In this document: positions 7,213-13,658 of the stretch, piece by piece
Layout: every line of letters starts with the position of its first letter
How positions within the stretch are numbered: position 1 is the first letter of the stretch
NCBI GenBank assembly: GCA_003161515.1
Contig: PMOH01000388.1
Coordinates: 1-14,012, forward strand
DNA length: 14,012 nucleotides
Source of the DNA: Deltaproteobacteria bacterium
Lineage (GTDB): Bacteria > Desulfobacterota > Binatia > Binatales > Binataceae
Direction of reading: 5' to 3'
Translations under genes and position numbers: made by a program
Notes under the pieces: generated by a model
The model's database searches: none
Told to the model about the DNA's origin: nothing
Seen by the model: the letters and a program-made list of their open reading frames with translations, nothing else

Positions 7213-8403
7213 TAGCAGGATGTCGTAGATTGTTTTTAGAGTGCCTGCGCAAATCAGGGGCCATCCGAACGACGAGTGATTCAGCATCGCGCCCGTAGGC
7301 AACGGCGCGAACGCTGATGCCAGGCTCCGCGGAACGTTGGTTACGGTCGCCGCGGCGGCGCGCTCCTCGGGCGGCACCACCGCCATCACGTACGATTGGC
7401 GCGCGGGAACGTCCATCTGCGAGGTCGATGAGCGCAGAAGCAGAAATCCCATCGCCAGCGCCGGCGTCGGCATCAGCGCCGCCAGTATCAACATCGCGTT
7501 CGACGGCAGATGACTGAAGACCATCGTGTTGATGCGGCCGAAACGCGCCGCCAGCGCCGCCGAAATGAACTGCGAAAACGATCCGAGCAATCCTGCCGCG
7601 AAGAAAAATGCACCTGCCACCTGGACCGACAGGTTGAAGCGGCGGAACAGCCATAGCGCCAGCAGCGACTGAATCACGAATCCGCCACCGAACGCGTCGA
7701 TGCTGAACAGTGCCGACAACCGGTAAACAATTGCGCGCGACTTCTCCAGCGGAGCGCGCCTTACCGGCTGGCGTTCGACTTCGACGTCCGGTGACAGACG
7801 CCGATAGAATGTGAACGCGACGACCGCGAGGATCGAGTATGCGACGAAGCCCGAGCGCAGCGCCGGCGCGAGCGCCCATCCGTGGCGCGTCGCCAGTATC
7901 GCGGGCACGCCGCTGGCGAGTGCGCCGAATGCGCCGGCGAATGCACCCGCGACGTTGTACAGCGCGAACATCGCGGTCAGATCGCGCGGCTCAGCCGCCT
8001 CGGCCAACGCCGCCTGCTCGACCGGCAGAAACAAGCTGACGTCGCCGGCCGACGGATTCAGCGTGCCGACAACGGCGACGACGAACAGCGGCCAGAAGCT
8101 GGTCGTGATGGCGAACCCGATTCCCGTCAGCAGCATCAGCGCGCACGCCGCGAGCAGGACTCGACGCCGTCCCAGCCGATCGGTCGCCAGCCCGACCCAC
8201 AGCGTCAACGCCGCCGATCCCAGCAGCGTGCCGAACACGATCGCGCCGACGCGCAGCGGACTGAACCCGATCGCGGTCAGGTATCCAGGCAGCAACACAC
8301 TGACGGCGCCGTCGGCCAGGCCGCGGAGCGCGCGCGTCGTCAGCAGCAGTCGCGCGTCACGCGTCGCGCTCTGCGGGAACCATCGATTGCCGGGAGTCTG
8401 CAT
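7171..8403 (-). CDS. Major facilitator superfamily transporter
   Basis: This is a 410-residue integral membrane protein with about 12 hydrophobic segments, the usual MFS length. The diagnostic loop 2-3 motif A is present as GLATDRLGRR (residues 71-80), and a basic central loop (about 205-230) divides two six-helix halves. The LRSSTSQMDVPARQSYVMAVVPP segment in the second half is typical of drug/metabolite-efflux MFS members. It is the last gene of the minus-strand series, 101 bp after the PqqD-like gene. Most known lasso loci use an ABC exporter (McjD type). Here no ABC gene is seen, so this MFS protein is the only candidate exporter in the window; that is inference. Start ATG 8403 has no strong ribosome site. 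It is very GC-rich, in sharp contrast with the cassette on its other side. Confidence 0.88.
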   Translation of the reverse strand: MQTPGNRWFPQSATRDARLLLTTRALRGLADGAVSVLLPGYLTAIGFSPLRVGAIVFGTLLGSAALTLWVGLATDRLGRRRVLLAACALMLLTGIGFAITTSFWPLFVVAVVGTLNPSAGDVSLFLPVEQAALAEAAEPRDLTAMFALYNVAGAFAGAFGALASGVPAILATRHGWALAPALRSGFVAYSILAVVAFTFYRRLSPDVEVERQPVRRAPLEKSRAIVYRLSALFSIDAFGGGFVIQSLLALWLFRRFNLSVQVAGAFFFAAGLLGSFSQFISAALAARFGRINTMVFSHLPSNAMLILAALMPTPALAMGFLLLRSSTSQMDVPARQSYVMAVVPPEERAAAATVTNVPRSLASAFAPLPTGAMLNHSSFGWPLICAGTLKTIYDILLLIQFRAVKPTDES

Positions 8404-8504
8404 GATGCCCGGAGAAAGCTAACCTCATGCAGCAAGGGGAACAATCGCCGCGATTCAGGAGGTGGTTACCGCGACGGCGGCTGTAAGGCCATCAAATGGC
8501 CGCG

Positions 8505-8795
8505 TCATGTCTGTATCTCGATCAATCCCCGCTCTGAAAGCTCTCCGAGAAGAACTTGCAGGTCGGACTCGAGCTGCGCGCTGTCCACTTCATAGATGCC
8601 AAGCAGTGCGTCGCGAATCTCGGCGAAAGTTTTCGGTTGCTGGATCAAACTCCAGACGCTGGCGCCGACGGAATCAAGCCCGTAGTAAACGCTATCTTTC
8701 AGATTCAGAATCGCGACCTCTCCGGCGAGATCGCACGAAACCTGACCGGGCGAAACAGCTATCCGGGATTGGTCCAACAACCTGATCGCACTCAC
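8505..8795 (-). CDS. PqqD-family RiPP recognition protein (lasso B1-type)
   Basis: This 96-residue protein has the compact PqqD fold pattern: a beta segment VSCDLAGEVAILNLKDSVYYGLDSVGASVW, then LIQQPKTFAEIRDALLGIYEV and a final helix pair ending GLIEIQT. The LNxxxxxYYxLdxvGaxxW core is typical of RiPP recognition elements. In split-B lasso systems this stand-alone protein (B1) binds the YxxP...LxxxG part of the precursor leader and presents it to the peptidase and cyclase. The leader encoded at 9917-10063 has exactly that motif. The start is GTG 8795, supported by AAAGGGG seven bases upstream. It is 76 bp after the kinase gene. The usual partner B2 is not adjacent. Confidence 0.9.
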   Translation of the reverse strand: MSAIRLLDQSRIAVSPGQVSCDLAGEVAILNLKDSVYYGLDSVGASVWSLIQQPKTFAEIRDALLGIYEVDSAQLESDLQVLLGELSERGLIEIQT

Positions 8796-8802
8796 GTTTT
8801 GT

Positions 8803-8809
8803 CCCCTTT
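8803..8809 (-). promoter_or_regulatory. Ribosome binding site for the PqqD-like gene
   Basis: On the minus strand, AAAGGGG lies seven bases before GTG 8795, which fixes a non-ATG start for this gene. Confidence 0.65.
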
Positions 8810-8871
8810 AAACCAGTCGGTCGTAACGTTACCGCACCGATTTCCTCGATACAAACCTGGCCTGTCCGCCG

Positions 8872-9840
8872 TCAATTTCCGATGAGTGAGAGATCGGCGA
8901 GAACGATTTCGCGAGCCGCAGGCAGCCGGTCGAAGTCGCTCGCGATCTCAAGCCGTCGCACCGGAACCCGGCCAACAAGTGAGTGGAGCGCCTGAAACTC
9001 ATGACTGAGCATCGCGGTATCCGTCGTGTCCAATCGGTACGTCGATCGCAACAACTGGGCAAAGCTCTCGCGCGCGGAGAGTTCATCTATCTTCGGAGCC
9101 GCTTTCGAAGTATCGCGAGTCACGATATAAATCGCGATGAGCGGAGTCGGCCGCCGCGGAAAGGCCTTCGATTCGCCCAGCCGCTCGACTCCACGCTTGT
9201 TCGTGTAGTGCCCGATAGCCGGATGATCGCCGGCGCGATCTCCGAGGATCGATCGTGCCGAGTCCTCCCACAGCCGCACGCCCGGATAGCCCGGCTCGGC
9301 GACGAGTCCGCTCCGGCTTTCAACTACCACCAGGCAGTCGTCGCAGAAGGTGGGGTACCCGGCCATGGCGAAACTGGCAGCGAGCGTGGACTTGCCGGTG
9401 CCTGCCGTGCCGACGAAGCCGCACAGTCCATGCGAGGTGACGACCGCGGTCGCATGCAGTGCAAGCAGTCCGAGCAGATTCGCGACGCATGGCAGCACCT
9501 GATCGAGCGCGAGATGACAGATCGTCTCGATCGATCCGTGCGCATACGGCCAGCTGCACGTGACTTCGCGCCCGTTCCGCGAGACAAAGAAATCGGCTAG
9601 CTCAGGAAAGTTCAACAGGTATCCGCCGTCGACTTTCGCCTGGCGCAGTACCGGCCTTCCCTCCGGATTCGCGTAGGATTGAAACCAATCCGCAGCGTGA
9701 ATGCGTTTGTATTTCGAGGGTTTGAGGCGCAACCGGACTCGAGGATACCCATCGAGAGCCTTGGGTGATTCGAGCCGATCCAACTGGCGGAGAGTTACGT
9801 CAGAGCTGATCGCAAGGCCATAGACAGTGTACTCGAACAC
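8872..9840 (-). CDS. HPr kinase-like (HprK-related) protein of a lasso-peptide locus
   Basis: This 322-residue protein has an N-terminal beta-rich domain (1-120), then LALHATAVV and a P loop GTAGTGKST (144-152) typical of HPr Ser kinase C-terminal domains, followed by the acidic motif FCDDCLVVV (165-173). It lacks the HPr/Crh-partner context of true HprK. HprK-related proteins recur in lasso-peptide clusters. In the paeninodin type, such a kinase phosphorylates a Ser of the precursor peptide. The precursor here has several Ser/Thr in its core but ends in Val, not Ser, so the target residue must differ if it acts on the peptide. Start GTG 9840 is chosen because an in-frame TGA lies three codons upstream; no clear ribosome site is seen. 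It is separated from the precursor by 76 bp containing the strong hairpin. Confidence 0.87.
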   Translation of the reverse strand: MFEYTVYGLAISSDVTLRQLDRLESPKALDGYPRVRLRLKPSKYKRIHAADWFQSYANPEGRPVLRQAKVDGGYLLNFPELADFFVSRNGREVTCSWPYAHGSIETICHLALDQVLPCVANLLGLLALHATAVVTSHGLCGFVGTAGTGKSTLAASFAMAGYPTFCDDCLVVVESRSGLVAEPGYPGVRLWEDSARSILGDRAGDHPAIGHYTNKRGVERLGESKAFPRRPTPLIAIYIVTRDTSKAAPKIDELSARESFAQLLRSTYRLDTTDTAMLSHEFQALHSLVGRVPVRRLEIASDFDRLPAAREIVLADLSLIGN

Positions 9841-9875
9841 TATGCGCGTTCAGCGTGATGCCTTTGGATTGCGAG

Positions 9876-9906
9876 GGCCGGTTCCAGCGATGAACTGGAA
9901 CCGGCC
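9876..9906 (-). terminator. Strong 12-bp hairpin between precursor and kinase genes
   Basis: GGCCGGTTCCAG (9876-9887) pairs perfectly with CTGGAACCGGCC (9895-9906) around a seven-base loop. In the minus-strand transcript it falls 10 bases after the precursor stop codon. It is not followed by a U run on that strand, so it is more likely a partial terminator or 3'-end stabiliser that raises precursor mRNA over downstream enzyme mRNA. Such a gap hairpin after the precursor gene is common in RiPP operons. On the plus strand it is followed by only TTT, and no plus-strand gene ends here. Confidence 0.75.
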
Positions 9907-9916
9907 TTTGCGCGAA

Positions 9917-10063
9917 CTAAACGTTATGCTTGGTCGTCGATCCGATGTCCGAAGACCCGTTTGACTTGGCTTCAGTCAATTTCGAGACCGAGCCGTACTC
10001 GACGAGCTTAGGAGCAGAGTACGGGCGTTTTGCAACGATTTTCTTCTTATTTCCCTCATTCAT
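9917..10063 (-). CDS. Lasso-type RiPP precursor peptide (A protein), 48 residues
   Basis: ATG 10063 to TAG 9917 encodes a 48-residue peptide between the cyclase and kinase genes. The leader carries the class-defining motif Y15-x-x-P18-x-L20-x-x-x-G24 and Thr30. Thr at the penultimate leader position is the usual recognition residue, so cleavage is predicted after Glu31. The core would be AKSNGSSDIGSTTKHNV, 17 residues, with Ala1 as amine and Asp8 as the side-chain acceptor. This gives an eight-residue macrolactam ring, within the known 7-9 range. Gly1 is most usual, but Ala1 lasso peptides (some caulonodins) are known. The tail lacks Phe, Tyr, Trp and Arg, the common plug residues, leaving Lys14, His15 and Asn16. 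There is no good ribosome site at ATG 10063. An in-frame ATG at 10084 would add seven residues. Confidence 0.85.
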   Translation of the reverse strand: MNEGNKKKIVAKRPYSAPKLVEYGSVSKLTEAKSNGSSDIGSTTKHNV

Positions 10064-10133
10064 GACGGCACACACTATCTCCATTTCGTGGTTGTTTCAA
10101 CTGCGCAACGTTAATCTAGTTTGAATTCCGGTA

Positions 10134-12044
10134 TTACGCGCACACCTTGGCGCCTTCGTTTCGCGATTTAGCGCTCTCGAGCATTTCCCTGTACCACAGC
10201 TCGATAGCCGCCGTCGTGAAAAACTGAGTCCGATACTCGCTGTTCCCGGCTCGGAACGCTTCCCATTCGGTCCGCACTTTTCGTCCATCGATCCATCCGG
10301 CCGCCGCAATTCGAGGAGACTCAAGCACACGGCCAAATTCTTCGTCGGCAATGGCATCGGAAAACGACCAGTCAAATGACGCCTTATCGACCCGCTGATG
10401 GACCGCCGCCGGCAGAAGTCCGGTCATCCCCTGACGCATCACGTGTCGCTGCCAGGTGCCTTTGCGGCGCTGCTCGTCGGGAATCGCGTTTGCGAATTCA
10501 ACCATGCGCCGATCGTACAGCGGATGCCGCACTTCAATTCCATATCGAGCGCCGAGTTGTTCGATTTTCCCCAGCGCGAAGGCGGCTCCCAAAGGCAGTA
10601 CTCGCTCGTGCGGCTTTAACGGCTCGCTACGCTGGCGCCAATGCTCACCGCTCAGGCGCGCTACCAGGTCGGTGCGGCGAACGAAATCAGGGTTAAGCCA
10701 GACAGGAAAGTTCGCGCTTCCTACGAAAGTCCTGGCGACTCGCTTCAGCGATTTGGGAATCACCGGCGCGACTCCAAATCGAAACAGCTTTTTCGATGCG
10801 CTATAGGTGTCAGGATCCAGAGCCTTCATTCGGCGATCATCGCGATAGCGCCGGACGATGCTCCCGACCCGCAATCCGCGCACCGCATCCGCATAGAACT
10901 CCTGGTGGCCCCAAAACAACTCGTCGCCGCCCATTCCGGTCAACATCACCCGATATTGCTTGTCGCAAATATCCTGATACAGCGAAGTTATCGCCGTGTC
11001 GTTCGGAAAATCGGGAATGTCGCTGAACCGGCGCGTCTGCTCGATGGCGTTCGGGATACTGAACGGTCCCGGCCCGAGCATCGTCGCGCGCAGTTCCCAT
11101 TTGCTTACGACCGCATCGATATAACTGCGCTCGCTGTCTTTGGGCTCAGGCGAGATCAGAGAGAACGTTTCGAATGGAGCTGAATCGGCCGTACCTCCAC
11201 GTTTGAGCGACGCCGCCATCGATACGACTGACGACGAGTCCAGCCCGCCGCTCAACTGAGCGGCAATTCCAGTTCCCGGATGCCGCAGACGGCATCGCAC
11301 GGCCTCGCTGAACAGCTCCCGAAAATGCGACGCGTACTGCTGATCGGTCGAGTAGCGGATCTCGCGGGCGCTGTTCAGGCTCCAATAGCGGCGCTTGCGC
11401 ACCTGGTCGGAATCGATAGCGAGATAATTCCCGGGCACCACCTGAAGAATTTCGCGGAAGAGCGTTTCCTCGGGATCGAGCACCCGCCCACACATGATCT
11501 CCGCCGCCATCCCTTCATTGGGTTCGGTCGAAAACTCGGGCTCGAGCAACAGCGCCTGCAACTCCGATGCGCAAACGAACCGCTTCGCATCCAGATGGTA
11601 GTAGAGCGGCTTGACCCCCAAAGGATCGCGCGCGCAGAAAAGTCGCTTGCGCGCTCCGTCCCAGATGACATAGGCAAAGTCGCCGATTATCCGCGCAGGA
11701 GATTCCTCGCCCCAACATTGATATGCGCGCAACACCAACTCGCCGTCGGTATCGTCGCGCGGCGGCATTCCATCTGTAGCGAGTGCGTCCCGCAGTTCGG
11801 CGCGATTGTCCACCCGGCCGTCGAAGACCAGCGCGAGTTGCGCGCTGTCGTCACGCAACGGCTGATGCTCTCGCCGCGATTCCTCTGTGCTCCAGAGCCT
11901 TGCGTGGCCGAACGCAACCGGGCCGCTCGCGAATGAGGCCTGGCCATCGGGACCACGGTGACGCATCGAGTTGAGCATGCGTCCAACCACCCGCGGATCG
12001 GCTGGCCGTCCGTCGAGGTTGAACATTGCGACTATTCCGCTCAT
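10134..12044 (-). CDS. Lasso peptide macrolactam synthetase, asparagine-synthetase family (McjC-like)
   Basis: This 636-residue protein has asparagine synthetase B architecture. An N-terminal glutamine amidotransferase-like domain (1-215) contains RHRGPDG (28-34), DGRVDNRAEL and IIGDFAYVIWD. A C-terminal ATP-pyrophosphatase domain contains the PP loop SGGLDSSS (265-272) and GMGGDELFWG (370-379). Residue 2 is Ser where glutamine-dependent synthetases have the catalytic Cys exposed after Met removal. It therefore cannot release ammonia, as in lasso cyclases and beta-lactam synthetase, which use an amine already in the substrate. It should adenylate the Asp8 side chain of the core peptide and let the Ala1 amine attack. 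The adjacent precursor (70 bp downstream) and PqqD-like protein support this over ordinary asparagine synthesis. The start ATG 12044 has no evident ribosome site. It follows the secreted-protein gene by 54 bp. Confidence 0.88.
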   Translation of the reverse strand: MSGIVAMFNLDGRPADPRVVGRMLNSMRHRGPDGQASFASGPVAFGHARLWSTEESRREHQPLRDDSAQLALVFDGRVDNRAELRDALATDGMPPRDDTDGELVLRAYQCWGEESPARIIGDFAYVIWDGARKRLFCARDPLGVKPLYYHLDAKRFVCASELQALLLEPEFSTEPNEGMAAEIMCGRVLDPEETLFREILQVVPGNYLAIDSDQVRKRRYWSLNSAREIRYSTDQQYASHFRELFSEAVRCRLRHPGTGIAAQLSGGLDSSSVVSMAASLKRGGTADSAPFETFSLISPEPKDSERSYIDAVVSKWELRATMLGPGPFSIPNAIEQTRRFSDIPDFPNDTAITSLYQDICDKQYRVMLTGMGGDELFWGHQEFYADAVRGLRVGSIVRRYRDDRRMKALDPDTYSASKKLFRFGVAPVIPKSLKRVARTFVGSANFPVWLNPDFVRRTDLVARLSGEHWRQRSEPLKPHERVLPLGAAFALGKIEQLGARYGIEVRHPLYDRRMVEFANAIPDEQRRKGTWQRHVMRQGMTGLLPAAVHQRVDKASFDWSFSDAIADEEFGRVLESPRIAAAGWIDGRKVRTEWEAFRAGNSEYRTQFFTTAAIELWYREMLESAKSRNEGAKVCA

Positions 12045-12082
12045 CGATTATGCGTCACAGTGGTCCGTCCGATTTCGCCTCA

Positions 12083-12088
12083 AATATA
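12083..12088 (-). promoter_or_regulatory. Possible -10 element upstream of the cyclase gene
   Basis: The minus strand has TATATT about 40 bases before ATG 12044, in an A/T-rich patch right after the stop of the secreted-protein gene. No -35 at good spacing was found. Read-through from the upstream genes is equally possible. Confidence 0.2.
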
Positions 12089-12098
12089 CACCGTCAGC

Positions 12099-12704
12099 TT
12101 ATTTGCGATCCTTTGCGCCAACTGAGCTCGAACCAATACTACCAGGACCAACGATGGTCTCGTCCGGCGCCGCATCGTCTTGAAGCTTTCCGCCAACGAC
12201 CAAGTCAGGACCCAGGCCGGAACCGCCGCCATTGTTGGAAATATACATAGCCTTCGATGTCGGAGAATTTGCGTAGTTGAACTCTAGGACATTGGCGGGG
12301 AGGATGCACCCGGTGACTGGCGTCCAAGTCATCGTGCCCGTATTAGCGGGCAAAGCATTTTTTGTGGTAACAACCCCGAAGGTGCCCGTGCACGCGGTGC
12401 CGTTGTCGTTGAACCCGAAAAACACTGCGAAAGGGCAGCCTTTTGTGTCCGTTTCGACCGTACCAACCATCGTCACGGTTGCATTTGCGCCCCCGCTCGA
12501 ATCGGCTCCCATGGCATAGAAGCCATAAGACTCATTGGCTTTCAGCGGGCCACTGCCTGAGATAGTAGGGCAGTTGGAGTCAGCCGTGGGAGCGGCGTTG
12601 GCGGTGCCCACCAGGGTCACCTTGGTCGACATAGATAAACCCAAGGACCCAACCAGAATCAGACCGAGCGCGAGGAACTTTAATTGTTTGGAAAACTTTC
12701 TCAT
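12099..12704 (-). CDS. Secreted protein of unknown function, paralogue 2
   Basis: This 201-residue protein begins MRKFSKQLKFLALGLILVGS and has a classical Sec signal peptide with a likely cleavage after GTANA (about residue 37). The mature part is about 164 residues, Gly/Ser/Thr/Ala-rich and beta-like. It has four Cys in the mature part (in NCPTI, KGCPF, ACTGTFG and GCILP), suggesting two disulphides. It shares a pattern with the upstream gene product: an N-terminal Cys, a YxF strand, DxGxxCTGTF, and a C-terminal strand ending near MYISNN (MFLMDT in the other). The start ATG 12704 is supported by AGGAG seven bases upstream; a longer frame from 12791 would add 29 residues before the signal peptide and is disfavoured. 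No domain family is recognised. It sits 54 bp before the lasso cyclase gene, on the same strand. Confidence 0.83.
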   Translation of the reverse strand: MRKFSKQLKFLALGLILVGSLGLSMSTKVTLVGTANAAPTADSNCPTISGSGPLKANESYGFYAMGADSSGGANATVTMVGTVETDTKGCPFAVFFGFNDNGTACTGTFGVVTTKNALPANTGTMTWTPVTGCILPANVLEFNYANSPTSKAMYISNNGGGSGLGPDLVVGGKLQDDAAPDETIVGPGSIGSSSVGAKDRK

Positions 12705-12711
12705 TGTTCGA

Positions 12712-12716
12712 CTCCT
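12712..12716 (-). promoter_or_regulatory. Ribosome binding site fixing the secreted-protein start at 12704
   Basis: AGGAG on the minus strand, seven bases before ATG 12704, places translation start right at the signal peptide rather than at the upstream in-frame ATG codons. Confidence 0.7.
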
Positions 12717-12814
12717 GCTTTGCAGCATCGCCGGGATTGATGGATTTCCGGTGCGAAGCTGTTGTGAAATCTTCATTGATTGTTGTTTCATCGGAGATCT
12801 GGCTTGTTCGTTGA

Positions 12815-13339
12815 TTACTGAACCTGTGCTTCACCCACCACCGAATACGTATTGGTGTCTGTGTCCATCAGGAACATCCCGGCATGAGAGTTGAACGTAC
12901 CGTACTGAAGGGTCAGAGCACCGGTCGGAACGCCCGCGTCGATGGTAGCGCAAGCGCCGGGGGTGACGTCGGTCAGATTCGCGACGGTCAGACTCATAGT
13001 GCCCGCGAATACATCAAGGGCTTGACAAGCTCCGGTCCCGGTAAAAGTTCCGGTGCAGATACTCCCGTCGTCATCCAGGAGGAAGCTGCCTCCGGTAACA
13101 TTGAAGGACGCTGATCCCGACACTGTCACGGACTTGGTCGTGAAGCTGCCGGAAAAAGCCGTGGTCGGCACGTCGTGCACCGTGATTACGTCAGACCCCA
13201 CCAGCGAGAAACTGTAGGTCCCGTTCTTGGGAAGCTCGTCTGAGTCGTCGCAGGCGGTGGCGGCAAAGGCCAACCTGACCGATCCAACGCAAAAGAGTAG
13301 GATCACTAACGTTAACAATCCTCGTTTCATAACCTTCAT
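12815..13339 (-). CDS. Secreted protein of unknown function, paralogue 1
   Basis: This 174-residue protein starts MKVMKRGLLTLVILLFCVGS and has a Sec signal peptide with likely cleavage after RLAFA (residue 26). The mature region begins ATACDDSDELPKNGTYSF and is Gly/Thr/Ser/Asp-rich with predicted beta strands. It has four mature Cys (ACDD, ICTGTF, GACQA, GACAT). The DDDGSICTGTF segment and the ending LQYGTFNSHAGMFLMDTDTN parallel the downstream 201-residue protein, so the two arose by duplication and diverged widely. The start ATG 13339 has AAAGGAG seven bases upstream. A second ATG three codons later is less well placed. No domain is recognised. It is the first gene of the minus-strand series, 110 bp before its paralogue. 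An extracellular or outer-surface role is inferred from the signal peptide. Confidence 0.83.
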   Translation of the reverse strand: MKVMKRGLLTLVILLFCVGSVRLAFAATACDDSDELPKNGTYSFSLVGSDVITVHDVPTTAFSGSFTTKSVTVSGSASFNVTGGSFLLDDDGSICTGTFTGTGACQALDVFAGTMSLTVANLTDVTPGACATIDAGVPTGALTLQYGTFNSHAGMFLMDTDTNTYSVVGEAQVQ

Positions 13340-13346
13340 AACTAGT

Positions 13347-13353
13347 CTCCTTT
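13347..13353 (-). promoter_or_regulatory. Ribosome binding site for secreted protein paralogue 1
   Basis: AAAGGAG on the minus strand lies seven bases before ATG 13339, a strong site. Confidence 0.75.
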
Positions 13354-13465
13354 CGCTTTTAGTTCGTTTATCAGCATTACGTCCCCCTACAAAAGCGTTC
13401 TCACATCCGAATGGGCTTGGGATTTGTCTTAGACAGATTTGAGTAAGCTTTTACGAGCAGCGCGC

Positions 13466-13494
13466 ATCTTTCCATGTTACCTAGTTTACGTCAA
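13466..13494 (-). promoter_or_regulatory. Candidate sigma-70-type promoter for the minus-strand operon
   Basis: The minus strand has TTGACG (13489-13494), a 17-bp spacer and AAAGAT (13466-13471). The -35 is five of six to consensus, the -10 only three of six. It would drive the first secreted-protein gene with a leader of about 120 nt and perhaps the whole lasso series. Confidence 0.3.
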
Positions 13495-13535
13495 GCGGAT
13501 TTATAACCCTCGTTAACATCGTTAGATTGCCTACA

Positions 13536-13564
13536 TTGGGCTCCCTGACATAAATCTCTACAAT
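13536..13564 (+). promoter_or_regulatory. Candidate sigma-70-type promoter for the nucleotidyltransferase gene
   Basis: TTGGGC (13536-13541), a 17-bp spacer and TACAAT (13559-13564, five of six to the -10 consensus) point to the plus-strand gene starting at about 13659, with a leader of about 90 nt. Confidence 0.35.
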
Positions 13565-13658
13565 TTGTTATTACAACGCGGCTGAGTGGTAGACCATTCT
13601 CACGCAATCAACTTAGTGTCAAACCCTCGCTTGGGCCCCGCTGGCGCTTCGGGCTATT

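Larger units (their letters stand above)
13340..13658. other. 319-bp divergent intergenic region, AT-rich, probable two-way promoter region
   Basis: This region separates the minus-strand secreted/lasso series from the plus-strand nucleotidyltransferase. It is clearly more A/T-rich than the coding DNA around it and contains the two candidate promoters listed separately. The minus-strand leader would be about 120 nt. I looked for a c-di-GMP or other riboswitch consensus in it and did not see one. No small gene with a ribosome site was evident. Confidence 0.5.

Noticed and set aside
6921..7298. 125-codon plus-strand frame after the 17-bp tandem repeat
   Set aside because: It has no ribosome site, runs antisense through the MFS 3' end, and has low-complexity Ser/Pro/Arg composition without any recognisable motif.
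6950..7879. 309-codon minus-strand frame overlapping the MFS gene
   Set aside because: It is out of frame with the MFS motifs and has the Arg/Gly/Ala-rich composition of a shadow frame. It extends past the MFS stop only because stops are rare in GC-rich DNA.
7811..8595. Long plus-strand frames (203 and 237 codons) opposite the MFS and PqqD-like genes
   Set aside because: Their Arg/Ala/Ser/Gln-rich shadow composition is typical of antisense frames in GC-rich DNA. The minus-strand genes there have clear family motifs.
8983..9600. 205-codon plus-strand frame opposite the HPrK-like gene
   Set aside because: It is an Arg-rich antisense shadow. The minus frame has the P loop and family sequence.
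9930..10124. 64-codon plus-strand frame across the precursor region
   Set aside because: It is antisense to the precursor peptide, whose leader motif and position between cyclase and kinase make the minus frame the real one.
11280..11936. 218-codon plus-strand frame opposite the lasso cyclase
   Set aside because: The cyclase frame carries all asparagine-synthetase motifs. The opposite frame shows none.
13340..13460. Possible riboswitch in the leader of the secreted-protein gene
   Set aside because: No match to c-di-GMP, cobalamin, TPP or other consensus cores was visible.
13582..13620. tRNA-like fragment (GGCTGAGTGGTAGACC resembles a D-arm)
   Set aside because: No anticodon arm, TPsiC arm or acceptor pairing could be found around it.
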